From Asticcacaulis excentricus CB 48 (GTDB lineage Bacteria > Pseudomonadota > Alphaproteobacteria > Caulobacterales > Caulobacteraceae): DNA of 64,000 nt. The position numbers were made by a program, and so were the translations under genes. Shown one piece after another: positions 43,598 to 51,087 of this stretch (positions within the stretch are counted from its first letter, which is position 1; every line of letters begins with the position of its first letter). A model generated the notes under the pieces. That model saw only the letters and a list, made by a program, of their open reading frames with translations. It was not told where the DNA came from and searched no databases. The DNA lies in the NCBI RefSeq assembly GCF_000175215.2, contig NC_014816.1, positions 2,524,222-2,588,221 of the forward strand, written 5' to 3'.

Positions 43598-43999
43598 CTA
43601 TTTCTTCTTCAGCTCTTCAAGGATACCGGCAAGCAGGTCCTTCTCCGAAGGCCCCGGATCGGCTGCGGGCGCAGCCGGCGGCGGGAAGAGGCGGTTGATC
43701 GCCTTGACCACCATGAAGATGGCCGCACCGATAATCACGAACTGAATCAGCGTGTTAATAAAGATGCCGTAGCTGATCGCCACTTCGGGCGTGTCGGCGA
43801 CGGCGGCTTTCAAGACCAGTTTGAGGTCGGAAAAATCCACGCCACCCGTCAGTAACCCGATCGGCGGCATGATGATATTGTCAACGAGCGATGACACGAT
43901 CTTGCCGAACGCGCCGCCAATGACGACACCGACAGCCAGATCGATGACGTTGCCGCGCATCAGGAAGGTTTTAAATTCTGAAACAATGCTCACGGGCAC
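43598..43999 (-). CDS. mscL: Large-conductance mechanosensitive channel
   Basis: A 133-residue inner-membrane channel that opens under hypo-osmotic stress. It begins with FKTFLMRGNVIDLAVGVVIGGAFGKIVSSLVDNIIMPPIG (TM1 and its conserved amphipathic N terminus) and has TM2 at YGIFINTLIQFVIIGAAIFMVVKA. A Pro/Ala-rich linker and C-terminal helix end in ILEELKKK. The start is GTG 43999 or GTG 43993. AGAGGGGG lies just upstream and fits the second slightly better. Confidence 0.95.
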   Translation of the reverse strand: MPVSIVSEFKTFLMRGNVIDLAVGVVIGGAFGKIVSSLVDNIIMPPIGLLTGGVDFSDLKLVLKAAVADTPEVAISYGIFINTLIQFVIIGAAIFMVVKAINRLFPPPAAPAADPGPSEKDLLAGILEELKKK

Positions 44000-44021
44000 C
44001 CCCTCTGTTTATAGGTTTGTT

Positions 44022-44318
44022 TTATTCGTTGTCGTCGCCCGACAGGTTCAGGCGTTCGCGCAGTTCCTTGCCGCTTTTGAAGAAGGGCACGTGTTTGGCG
44101 GGAACCGATACGGCTTCACCGGTGCGCGGATTGCGCCCCACACGCGCCGGACGTGAGCGCACGGAAAAGGCCCCGAAGCCCCGAAGCTCGACCCGACCAC
44201 CCTTTTCGAGCGTCTCTATCATGGATTCCAGAATCAGATTGACGATCCGTTCGACGTCTTTTTGCGTCATATGCGGATACTCGGACGCCAAACGCTCGAT
44301 CAGTTCCGATTTTAACAT
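44022..44318 (-). CDS. ihfB: Integration host factor beta subunit
   Basis: A 98-residue DNA-bending protein. It has the HU/IHF fold: MLKSELIERLASEYPHMTQKDVERIVNLILE, the arm GRVELRGFGAFSVRSRPARVGRNPRTGE, and AKHVPFFKSGKELRERLN. It forms a heterodimer with IHF-alpha. In Caulobacter IHF works with CtrA at developmental promoters. It sits downstream of rpsA, as in many proteobacteria, though a terminator separates them here. Confidence 0.95.
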   Translation of the reverse strand: MLKSELIERLASEYPHMTQKDVERIVNLILESMIETLEKGGRVELRGFGAFSVRSRPARVGRNPRTGEAVSVPAKHVPFFKSGKELRERLNLSGDDNE

Positions 44319-44554
44319 CTTATCCCCCGAACATAGGTTCGAAATATGTAGGCGTCCATTGATCCGCGGTTTTGAATCTTATGACCACGTTGCAACGCAG
44401 CCGGACACCCGCCAGCACATCATCTTGCGAGCATGATCGAAAACGAAAGCCGCTTCAAGGGGTTGTTTCAAAAATTAATAGCCGCTGAAGCGAAATGTAT
44501 ACGGAAAATGCCGACATCAGCACGAGTCTGCACATGTTGAACGCTGCGGCGCAC

Positions 44555-44602
44555 AAAAAAAGCCCCCGCATTTCAGTTCTTGCGAAGCTGAATGCAGGGG
44601 CA
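44555..44602 (-). terminator. Intrinsic terminator of rpsA
   Basis: On the minus strand, CCCCTGCATTCAG and CTGAAATGCGGGGG arms followed by a T7 run. Long stem with one mismatch. Confidence 0.85.
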
Positions 44603-44630
44603 GCATTAAAGACGCTTGCGTCTAAAAGGC

Positions 44631-46319
44631 TTACTCTTTGGTCGAACCGCGCAGAGCCGCACCCAGGATGTCGCCCAGCGAAGCGCCGGAGTCCTGAGAG
44701 CCGTACTGCTCGATGGCCTGCTTTTCGTCGGCCATTTCCAGAGCCTTGATCGAGACGGACACCTTGCGGGCGGCCTTATCGACATTGGTGATCTGGGCAT
44801 CGACGCGGTCACCCACGGCGAAGCGCTCGACGCGCTGCTCGTTGCGGTCGCGCGACAGGTCCGACTTACGGATGAAGGCCGAAACCTGCGCATCGTCTTC
44901 GCCAAACTTGACTTCGATACCGCCCGAAGTGACTTCGGTGACGGTCACGGTCACGGTCTGGCCCTTGCGGAAGGTGTCGCCCGACATCGGATCGCCGCCA
45001 AGCTGCTTGATACCCAGCGAGATGCGTTCCTTTTCGACGTCAACGTCCAGAACCTTAGTCTTGACGATGTCGCCCTTCTTGTACTTGGCAATCGCTTCTT
45101 CGCCCGCGACGTTCCAGTCGAGGTCGGAGAGGTGGACCATGCCGTCGATGTCGTTTTCAAAGCCGACGAACAGACCGAATTCGGTCGCGTTCTTCACTTC
45201 GCCTTCGATCACCGAGCCAATCGGGTGCTTGGACAGGAAGTCATCCCACGGATTGTTCTGAGCCTGCTTGAGGCCCAGCGACACGCGGCGCTTGCCGGCA
45301 TCGACTTCCAGCACGACCACATCGACTTCCTGAGAGGTCGAAACGATCTTGCCCGGATGGACGTTCTTCTTGGTCCACGACATTTCCGAAACGTGCACCA
45401 GACCCTCAACGCCCGACTCCAGCTCGACGAACGCGCCGTAGTCAGTGATGTTGGTGATACGACCGGTGAACTTGCCACCGACAGGGTACTTGGCTTCGAC
45501 ACCGTCCCAGGGATCAGATTGCAGTTGCTTCATGCCGAGCGAAATGCGCTGCGTGTCCGGATTGATCTTGATGATCTGGACGCGCACGCTGTCGCCAACA
45601 TTGAGGACCTGCGACGGATGCGAAACGCGCTTCCACGACATGTCGGTAACGTGCAGCAGGCCGTCGATGCCGCCGAGGTCAACGAACGCACCGTAGTCGG
45701 TGATGTTCTTGACCACACCGTCACGGATTTCACCTTCGGCCAACTGACCGACGAGCTCAGTGCGCTGCTCGGCACGAGCTTCTTCGAGGATGGCGCGACG
45801 CGACACAACGATATTGCCGCGCGGACGGTCCATCTTCAGGATGGCGAAGGGCTGTTCCTTGCCCATCAGCGGGGCGATGTCACGCACCGGACGGATATCG
45901 ACTTGCGAGCCAGGCAGGAAGCCCGAAGCGCCGTCCATATCAACGGTGAAGCCGCCCTTGACGCGGCCGACGATGGTCCCCATGACCGGCTCGCCACGGT
46001 TGAAGATGGCTTCGAGACGGGTCCAGGCTTCTTCGCGACGGGCCTTCTCACGGCTGATGACCGCTTCGCCCATGGCGTTTTCGACGCGTTCCAGATAGAC
46101 TTCGACGGTGTCGCCAGTCTTGATGTTGGCGGCGTCCGAGCCGAATTCCTTCAGCGAAACGCGGCCTTCGGTCTTCAGACCGACATCGACGATAACGAAG
46201 TCCTTTTCCAGGCCGACGACCAGACCGTGTACGACCTGACCTTCGAGCATGTCACGGCCGTGCAGGGATTCGTCCAGAAGGGCCGCAAAATCGTCACGCG
46301 ACGGATTATAATCGCTCAT
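44631..46319 (-). CDS. rpsA: Ribosomal protein S1
   Basis: A 562-residue S1 protein that helps bring mRNA to the 30S subunit. It contains six S1 RNA-binding domains. The last four are close repeats (GxxxGxVxNITDYGAFVxLxxGxxGLxHxSxMSW). The C terminus is LGDILGAALRGSTKE. The start ATG 46319 (MSDYNPSRDDFAALL) fits the family. It follows cmk with a 202-bp gap on the same strand. A 625-codon frame on the opposite strand is a codon-composition artefact. Confidence 0.97.
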   Translation of the reverse strand: MSDYNPSRDDFAALLDESLHGRDMLEGQVVHGLVVGLEKDFVIVDVGLKTEGRVSLKEFGSDAANIKTGDTVEVYLERVENAMGEAVISREKARREEAWTRLEAIFNRGEPVMGTIVGRVKGGFTVDMDGASGFLPGSQVDIRPVRDIAPLMGKEQPFAILKMDRPRGNIVVSRRAILEEARAEQRTELVGQLAEGEIRDGVVKNITDYGAFVDLGGIDGLLHVTDMSWKRVSHPSQVLNVGDSVRVQIIKINPDTQRISLGMKQLQSDPWDGVEAKYPVGGKFTGRITNITDYGAFVELESGVEGLVHVSEMSWTKKNVHPGKIVSTSQEVDVVVLEVDAGKRRVSLGLKQAQNNPWDDFLSKHPIGSVIEGEVKNATEFGLFVGFENDIDGMVHLSDLDWNVAGEEAIAKYKKGDIVKTKVLDVDVEKERISLGIKQLGGDPMSGDTFRKGQTVTVTVTEVTSGGIEVKFGEDDAQVSAFIRKSDLSRDRNEQRVERFAVGDRVDAQITNVDKAARKVSVSIKALEMADEKQAIEQYGSQDSGASLGDILGAALRGSTKE

Positions 46320-46521
46320 GTAATCTCAGTTTGGGTTGGCGCTGAGGCGTGGCCGTTTCGAAGACGGCGTAAGCGGACAGGAACGGCGAAGCGCACGGCT
46401 TCGGCCACACGGACAGCGGCTTTTTTAAGGGAATGTCACATGCCGGACGCCCAGATTGGGTTTCCGCGGAGCGCCGTTCGTGATCCTGCCTGATAAAAGA
46501 GCGCCGATGAGATTGGCCCTT

Positions 46522-47163
46522 TTAAAAAGAGCCGCGGCGGTCCCTCACGATGCGTCGCGCATGTTCGATGGCCGCCTCTATACCTAAATCGGTCGTATCA
46601 AGCAAGACGGCATCATCAGCCATGGACAGCGGTGCCGACGAGCGTGACGAGTCGCGCTCATCACGCAGGCGGATATCGGCCAGCACATCTTCATAAGCCA
46701 GATCCGGATTACTCTTTACCAGTTGCAGCCAGCGGCGGTGGGCACGCACCTCGGCGCGGGCAGTGACAAAAATTTTGACTGGCGCATCGGGCGCAATCAC
46801 TGTGCCGATATCACGCCCGTCAAGGACAGCGCCGCCCGGTTGATGGGCAAAATCGATCTGAAACCGCTTCAGGGCCTCACGCACTTCGGGAAGAGCGGCC
46901 ACCTGTGAGGCCCATTCCCCGGCCTCGCGGCCACGCAGCTCGGGATTGTCAAGCGTTTGTGTATCCAGCGTCCGCGCGATCTCAACCAGTTGCTCAACGT
47001 CTTCGAGCGTCAGACCCCGCTGTGCCCGCAAAAACCCAACGGCGCGATAGATCAGGCCGGTGTCCAGCATCGGCAGGTCATAATCTTGCGCAATAACCGA
47101 CGCCAGCGTCCCCTTACCGGAAGCTGCGGGACCATCGAAGGCGATAATGAGGGCATACGTCAT
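46522..47163 (-). CDS. cmk: Cytidylate kinase
   Basis: A 213-residue NMP kinase that phosphorylates CMP and dCMP. Start ATG 47163 gives MTYALIIAFDGPAASGKGTLAS with the P-loop near residue 10. The CMP-binding segment MLDTGLIYRAVG and the lid GRDIGTVIAPDAPVKIFVTA are present, and RDERDSSRSSAPLSMADDAVLLDTT is the usual C-terminal end. An open frame of 115 further codons upstream is not coding. It precedes rpsA as in most proteobacteria. Confidence 0.96.
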   Translation of the reverse strand: MTYALIIAFDGPAASGKGTLASVIAQDYDLPMLDTGLIYRAVGFLRAQRGLTLEDVEQLVEIARTLDTQTLDNPELRGREAGEWASQVAALPEVREALKRFQIDFAHQPGGAVLDGRDIGTVIAPDAPVKIFVTARAEVRAHRRWLQLVKSNPDLAYEDVLADIRLRDERDSSRSSAPLSMADDAVLLDTTDLGIEAAIEHARRIVRDRRGSF

Positions 47164-47348
47164 AATCGCCGCTTTTAGATAGGCCTGAGAGAGGTCGCAA
47201 CCCCTTTTACAGGCTTGCCTGCGGCACACAACCGGGCAAGGACGGTCGTAAAAAGGGGCAAAATGCCGAAAATCCGTTTTGACAGCCGAGCGATCTGGTG
47301 GCAAGGGAGGCCAAAGCTTTATAGTTTTCCACTTTATGAGGACGCTCC

Positions 47349-47837
47349 GTGGCTGATCCCGCCCTAGGCACCAAACAGATTTGTCCGAATTGCACGGCGA
47401 AGTTCTACGACCTGAACAAACGCCCGGCCCATTGCCCCAAATGCGCTTTTGAGTTCGACCCTGAAGAAGCGCTGCGCACCCGTCGCACCCGCGTCCGTCC
47501 GGTTGCACCGGATGAGTATGAAATGGACGATGAGGCCGAAGATCAGGTCAAGGGCAAGACCCCCGGCGAAGAGGATGAAGACGAAGAACCGGAAATCGTT
47601 ACGCCGGAAATCGATGAGGTTGTCGCCGACGACTCGCTCCTGGCTGATGAAGACGATGAACTTGATCCGGCCGACCCGGCGCGCGTTGCGCCCGATGCGG
47701 TAGACATGGATATCGAAGACGCAGACCTCGTTGACGATGATGCCGACGATGTACCGTTCCTTGAAGACGATGAGGACGATACGTTCGACGAAGACATCGA
47801 CGGTTTGCCCGGCGAAGGAAATGATGACGAAATCTAA
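47349..47837 (+). CDS. TIGR02300 family acidic zinc-ribbon protein
   Basis: A 162-residue protein. The N-terminal zinc ribbon is KQICPNCTAKFYDLNKRPAHCPKCAFEF with two CxxC pairs and the FYDLNKRP signature of the TIGR02300 family, found in alphaproteobacteria. After residue 50 it is extremely acidic (Asp/Glu runs), reminiscent of RNA polymerase delta. The start is GTG 47349. Function is unknown. The acidic tail suggests binding to nucleic-acid proteins, as inference. Divergent from cmk. It ends at a strong terminator. Confidence 0.85.
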   Translation: MADPALGTKQICPNCTAKFYDLNKRPAHCPKCAFEFDPEEALRTRRTRVRPVAPDEYEMDDEAEDQVKGKTPGEEDEDEEPEIVTPEIDEVVADDSLLADEDDELDPADPARVAPDAVDMDIEDADLVDDDADDVPFLEDDEDDTFDEDIDGLPGEGNDDEI

Positions 47838-47858
47838 CCGTTAGGTTAGGCCGTCAAC

Positions 47859-47889
47859 AGCCGCGAAGCTCAAGCTTCGCGGCTTTTTT
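47859..47889 (+). terminator. Intrinsic terminator
   Basis: AGCCGCGAAGCT and AGCTTCGCGGCT arms (12 bp perfect) followed by seven Ts, just after the TIGR02300 gene. Confidence 0.93.
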
Positions 47890-48028
47890 TCTGCCCCCCT
47901 CCACCGGCCCTAATGGACCTGTGAAAAAATCAAAAAAACTTTGAAAAAGCGCTTGCAAGTCAAAATGCCTTGCCCTAGAAGTCGCGACCTCGGCGGCGGC
48001 AACGCAGCCCAGACCATCGAAATGAGAT

Positions 48029-48104
48029 GGGGCTATAGCTCAGTTGGTAGAGCGCTTGAATGGCATTCAAGAGGTCAGCGGTTCGACTCCGCTTAGCTCC
48101 ACCA
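48029..48104 (+). tRNA. tRNA-Ala (anticodon GGC), CCA encoded
   Basis: A 76-base cloverleaf: acceptor GGGGCTA, D-arm GCTCAGTTGGTAGAGC, anticodon arm CTTGA-ATGGCAT-TCAAG with GGC (reads GCC), T-arm AGCGGTTCGACTCCGCT, acceptor TAGCTCC and encoded ACCA. The promoter region includes a TTGCAAG/CCTAGAA pair about 60 bases upstream. A terminator hairpin follows immediately. Confidence 0.97.
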
Positions 48105-48112
48105 TTTCAAAG

Positions 48113-48138
48113 AAGCCAGCCTTGCGCTGGCTTTTTCT
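48113..48138 (+). terminator. Intrinsic terminator of tRNA-Ala
   Basis: AAGCCAGC and GCTGGCTT arms with a five-base loop and a T5 tail. Confidence 0.88.
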
Positions 48139-48695
48139 GTTTCTGCCACAGATGCTAGTATTGGCGCGGATATGAGCGGCGTTGCTATGTTCCGCTTACT
48201 GCCGACACGGGCGGTCCCCCTTGGATTGTGCGCCCCAAACCTCCTTATTCTCCGTTTGACCGATGGCTGTAGACGCGCGCACCCCTGTTTTCATGCAGGG
48301 TTAAGGGCCAGGGTTGCGCCCAGGCCGTCGGTCGAGGAACGGGCGCGGCAGATGAAGGGGCGAGTGGCCCCACTTAATCACCCAAGCCAAAGAACGCGGG
48401 CCTCCTGTCTTCAGCGAAACGCCGCAGCGCTTTCTCCCCGGCGTGCAATTTGATTTGGACCGATTCCCGAAGGCGCGGGCGAAGTTCGCTTAGAAGAAAA
48501 AATATTCAAGGACCTACTGGCGCGGACAACGCGCAAGTCACCTGGCAAGTCGGGATGCGGTTGTGGCGGATAGAGGTGCAAATAACCCGGCAGGCCATCC
48601 AAGATGCGCTAGGGCTGACAGCGAACGCGATTCAGAAATCTTGCCAGAAGACTATTTAAAGACTATATTTGGTCCCAGGCAATCAGGGGCGGATA
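48139..48695. other. Gap after tRNA-Ala, no supported gene
   Basis: Short frames are present, but none has a good start. A frame ending at 48659 (RLWRIEVQITRQAIQDALGL) looks like a helix-rich fragment and might be the tail of a lost gene. AGGGGCGG near 48686 is the ribosome site of the antitoxin. Confidence 0.4.
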
Positions 48696-48971
48696 ATGCG
48701 ATACTCATCACAAGTCAAACCGATCAGCTATCTCAAAGCCAACGCTGCTGAGGTTCTCACGCACCTCGCGGAGCAGCGGGAACCTATGGTCATCACCCAA
48801 AACGGTGAAGCGAAGGCTGTCCTGCAGGATGTCGCCTCGTTCGAAGAGACGCAAGAAACACTGGCAATGCTGAAAATCCTCGCGTTAGGCAACCAGGACA
48901 TGGCGGCTGGCAAGGTCAAACCCGTGGCCGACGTTGTTGCCCGGCTGCGCGCCAAGCAAGCCGCAGTTTAA
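48696..48971 (+). CDS. Type II antitoxin, Phd/YefM family
   Basis: A 91-residue antitoxin. The N-terminal Phd fold (MRYSSQVKPISYLKANAAEVLTHLAEQREPMVITQNGEAKAVLQDVASFEE) binds DNA and represses its own operon. The C-terminal helix (about 55-85) would cover the toxin. ATG 48696 is chosen over 48669 because AGGGGCGG lies just upstream. The stop overlaps the toxin start (TAATG), so the pair is coupled. Located in accessory DNA beyond tRNA-Ala. Confidence 0.88.
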   Translation: MRYSSQVKPISYLKANAAEVLTHLAEQREPMVITQNGEAKAVLQDVASFEETQETLAMLKILALGNQDMAAGKVKPVADVVARLRAKQAAV

Positions 48972-49312
48972 TGGCTGGCACGTCAGACAAGTTCGAAGTC
49001 CTGCTTACCGAGGGTGCGGAACAAGACTTAGAGGCCATCCACGACTACATCTCCAATTTCGACTGCGTCGCCAATGCCAACTATGTGTTGGATGAGTTGA
49101 TGCGCGTCGTAGAGACCCTGGCTAGGTTCCCGGAACGCGGAAGCTATCCGCAGGAATTGGTCGGCCTAGGCATCAAAGAATACCGCCAGACCTTTTTCAA
49201 ACCGTACCGCTTGATTTACCGTATCACGGGCAGCCAGGTGATCATCTACCTCATTGCTGATGGTCGTCGCGAAATGCAGTCAGTGTTGGCAAGACGGCTA
49301 CTTGGCGCTTGA
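48971..49312 (+). CDS. Type II toxin, RelE/ParE family
   Basis: A 113-residue toxin. The RelE/ParE fold is seen in LLTEGAEQDLEAIHDYI, VETLARFPERGSYPQEL, and YRQTFFKPYRLIYRITGSQVIIYLIADGRREMQSVL. The ParE branch usually inhibits gyrase, while RelE cuts ribosome-bound mRNA. The sequence alone does not decide, although the FPERGxYPxEL stretch is frequent in ParE-like toxins. It overlaps the antitoxin by one base. Both genes are intact. Confidence 0.87.
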   Translation: MAGTSDKFEVLLTEGAEQDLEAIHDYISNFDCVANANYVLDELMRVVETLARFPERGSYPQELVGLGIKEYRQTFFKPYRLIYRITGSQVIIYLIADGRREMQSVLARRLLGA

Positions 49313-49376
49313 ACGGCGCGAGCACGCAGCCCTGCCCATCGGATTCAATAGCGATGGGTTTGGATGCAAACTCCAG

Positions 49377-49422
49377 ACCATCATTAAAAACGCTCTCTTT
49401 CGGGAGCTCTTATTAATGATGG
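49377..49422. repeat. Long nested hairpin
   Basis: ACCATCATTAA and TTAATGATGGT form a perfect 11-bp outer stem enclosing a second stem (GCTCTC/GGGAGC) with a TTTC loop. No T-run follows, so it is not a standard terminator. It lies in a 408-bp gap without a gene. Confidence 0.6.
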
Positions 49423-49720
49423 TGTGCCCGGACGCGAGCCGGCCGCAATCGCGTACCGCCGCAAGTAAGCCGCTTCACACGGATTCAAAACCTCTGTCCT
49501 TCGCACGCTCCCCCGGCCTGGTTCTAATGAAGTCGTCAAGATGGGACCCCACGGCGTCAGGCATGATCAATCGCCCCGGTCGAACCTCATAATGGTCTGA
49601 TCAGCTTCGCCGATTTGAGGGCCTTCCGGACGTCGCGCCAGGACGGCATAAATGCACCGGGGGCCGATCTTAAAGGAATGCCCTAAAAACATCACACCAG
49701 ACGACCGCACACCTATTGGG

Positions 49721-50440
49721 CTAAGAGGCTTTTACGGGCCGCTTAGCCGGCTGGGCGCCGTCAAGGGAAGCGCTTGAAACCACGTCTGCCTTCGCACAAA
49801 AGTTCGGCGCGAGCTTTCGGCGTGCCTTGCACCAGTCTTTTGAAGCCGTCAGGCTCTTGGGATGGGTTTGAACATCAATGGCCAGGTCCAGCACACCGAC
49901 AGGACCGAGTTTGTCATAATTGGCGGATTTCAGATCGTAGACAAAATAGCTGACGCGCAGCGGATCTGTGTTCGCAACTTCAGACCCAGCCTTTCCCACA
50001 GGCGGAACCACCGTAACGTGGATGAATTTCGCCGTGCCGGTATCAACCTTTTTACTCTGAATAGTGCGCCCGACAGCTTCAGAAACGCGCGCCGTCAGAT
50101 CGATCAGTTTATCGCTACGCCATTCTCTGGATACTGTGCAGTAAACGCTGATCGTCTCCCATTCGGTCTTTCGCGCTTCAATGCAGCGTGAAACGTCAAT
50201 GGGGGCTGGCGTGGCCGTAGCCGGTTTGCTTGGGACTGCGGCCACAACGGACGCCGTTGCCGTCGCCGGCTCAGCCGGTACAACCGCGGCAACGGATGTT
50301 GTGTCACTGGCTGTAATGGCCTGGCTAGAGGCGCTCGCAGGCTCTGCGCTCGCTTTTTTGCCGTCGTTGCCCTCAGTCTCCGATGCGCACCCGCAAATAA
50401 GAAGGCCTGCCGGGATCGCTATCGCCCACGACATATGCAT
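49721..50440 (-). CDS. Hypothetical lipoprotein
   Basis: A 239-residue protein. A short signal sequence ends in LLICGC (lipobox), so it is probably membrane-anchored. Residues 25-80 form an Ala/Thr/Pro-rich linker with a repeated PATAT-VVAAVP motif. From about 83 a folded domain begins (CIEARKTEWETISVYCTVSREWRSDKLIDLTARVSEAVGRT), with several cysteines that could pair (ISVYCTV, DWCKARRKLAPNFCAK). AGGAGGT precedes ATG 50440. I do not recognise the domain. Confidence 0.65.
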   Translation of the reverse strand: MHMSWAIAIPAGLLICGCASETEGNDGKKASAEPASASSQAITASDTTSVAAVVPAEPATATASVVAAVPSKPATATPAPIDVSRCIEARKTEWETISVYCTVSREWRSDKLIDLTARVSEAVGRTIQSKKVDTGTAKFIHVTVVPPVGKAGSEVANTDPLRVSYFVYDLKSANYDKLGPVGVLDLAIDVQTHPKSLTASKDWCKARRKLAPNFCAKADVVSSASLDGAQPAKRPVKAS

Positions 50441-50814
50441 GGAGACCTCCTGTTAACTATATATCCCGCGTCGCACAGCCTGACAGAAGATGTCAAGACG
50501 CAGCCTCTCGCGCTTGCGAATTTACGCCTGCTTTTTTTTGCCCCTGGCACGTAGCGTCCTTAACTGGGGGGCCCTCGTCCTCAGTCTGAATGCCCAAGAT
50601 CCAGCGCCGGACAGGCCACGCTTTGCCCGTTAAAAAAACCCACCGCGTTTTACGTGCGGCGCAAAAGCCGGCGTCCTGTTACGCCCTTAACCTGGGACGC
50701 CCCCCCCTTATCTCTTTGCAAGCTTCGATTTGCTTCGGCGTTAGCGTTCGGGGGGGCTTGGTTTACCCGGCGCGACATCCCATGTGTCGAGAGGAAAGAT
50801 AAGGAGAAAACGTC
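50441..50814. other. Intergenic gap, no gene seen
   Basis: The 374 bp between the divergent lipoprotein and acetyltransferase genes have no supported frame. Presumably they hold both promoters. Confidence 0.4.
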
Positions 50815-51087
50815 ATGACGCACGTCACCGACAATTCCACCCAAAGCCGCTTTGAGCTTACCCGCGATGGCCACACAGCCTATGCCGACTATCATCTCGA
50901 TGGACAGGTTCTGAACATCGATTACGTCTTTGCCCCGCCCGAACTGCGCGGCACAGGAGCCGCAAGCGACCTGATGAAGGGCATCACGGTCCACGCCCGC
51001 TCCCGTGGTTTTAAGGTGCATCCCGTCTGCGGCTACGCAGCCGCCTGGCTCAAACGCTCGTCTGAAAGCCAGGACCTCATCATTTAG
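50815..51087 (+). CDS. Small GNAT-fold acetyltransferase (YjdJ/GTA-type)
   Basis: A 90-residue protein of the short N-acetyltransferase family (PF14542-like). Key stretches are AYADYHLDGQVLNIDYVFAPPELRGTGAASDLMKGITVHARSRGFKVHPVCGYAAAWL. The RGTGAA segment matches the acetyl-CoA-binding (R/Q)xxGxG/A motif. AAGGAGA lies ten bases before ATG. The substrate is unknown. It converges with the TonB-dependent receptor gene and overlaps its end by eight bases. Confidence 0.85.
   Translation: MTHVTDNSTQSRFELTRDGHTAYADYHLDGQVLNIDYVFAPPELRGTGAASDLMKGITVHARSRGFKVHPVCGYAAAWLKRSSESQDLII

Noticed and set aside
44616..46493. 625-codon open frame opposite rpsA
   Set aside because: It is antisense to six clear S1 domains. 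High GC third positions leave long open antisense frames. No known motif.
47164..47508. Upstream extension of cmk by 115 codons
   Set aside because: The P-loop lies directly after ATG 47163 as in all CMP kinases. The extension has no homology I recognise and crosses the start of the divergent TIGR02300 gene.
48139..48450. Possible small structured RNA after tRNA-Ala
   Set aside because: GC-rich stems can be drawn, but no signature of SRP RNA, 6S RNA or tmRNA was found.
48450..48659. 69-codon ORF before the antitoxin
   Set aside because: No ribosome site. Only a short helix-like stretch resembles a protein. Not enough to call a gene.
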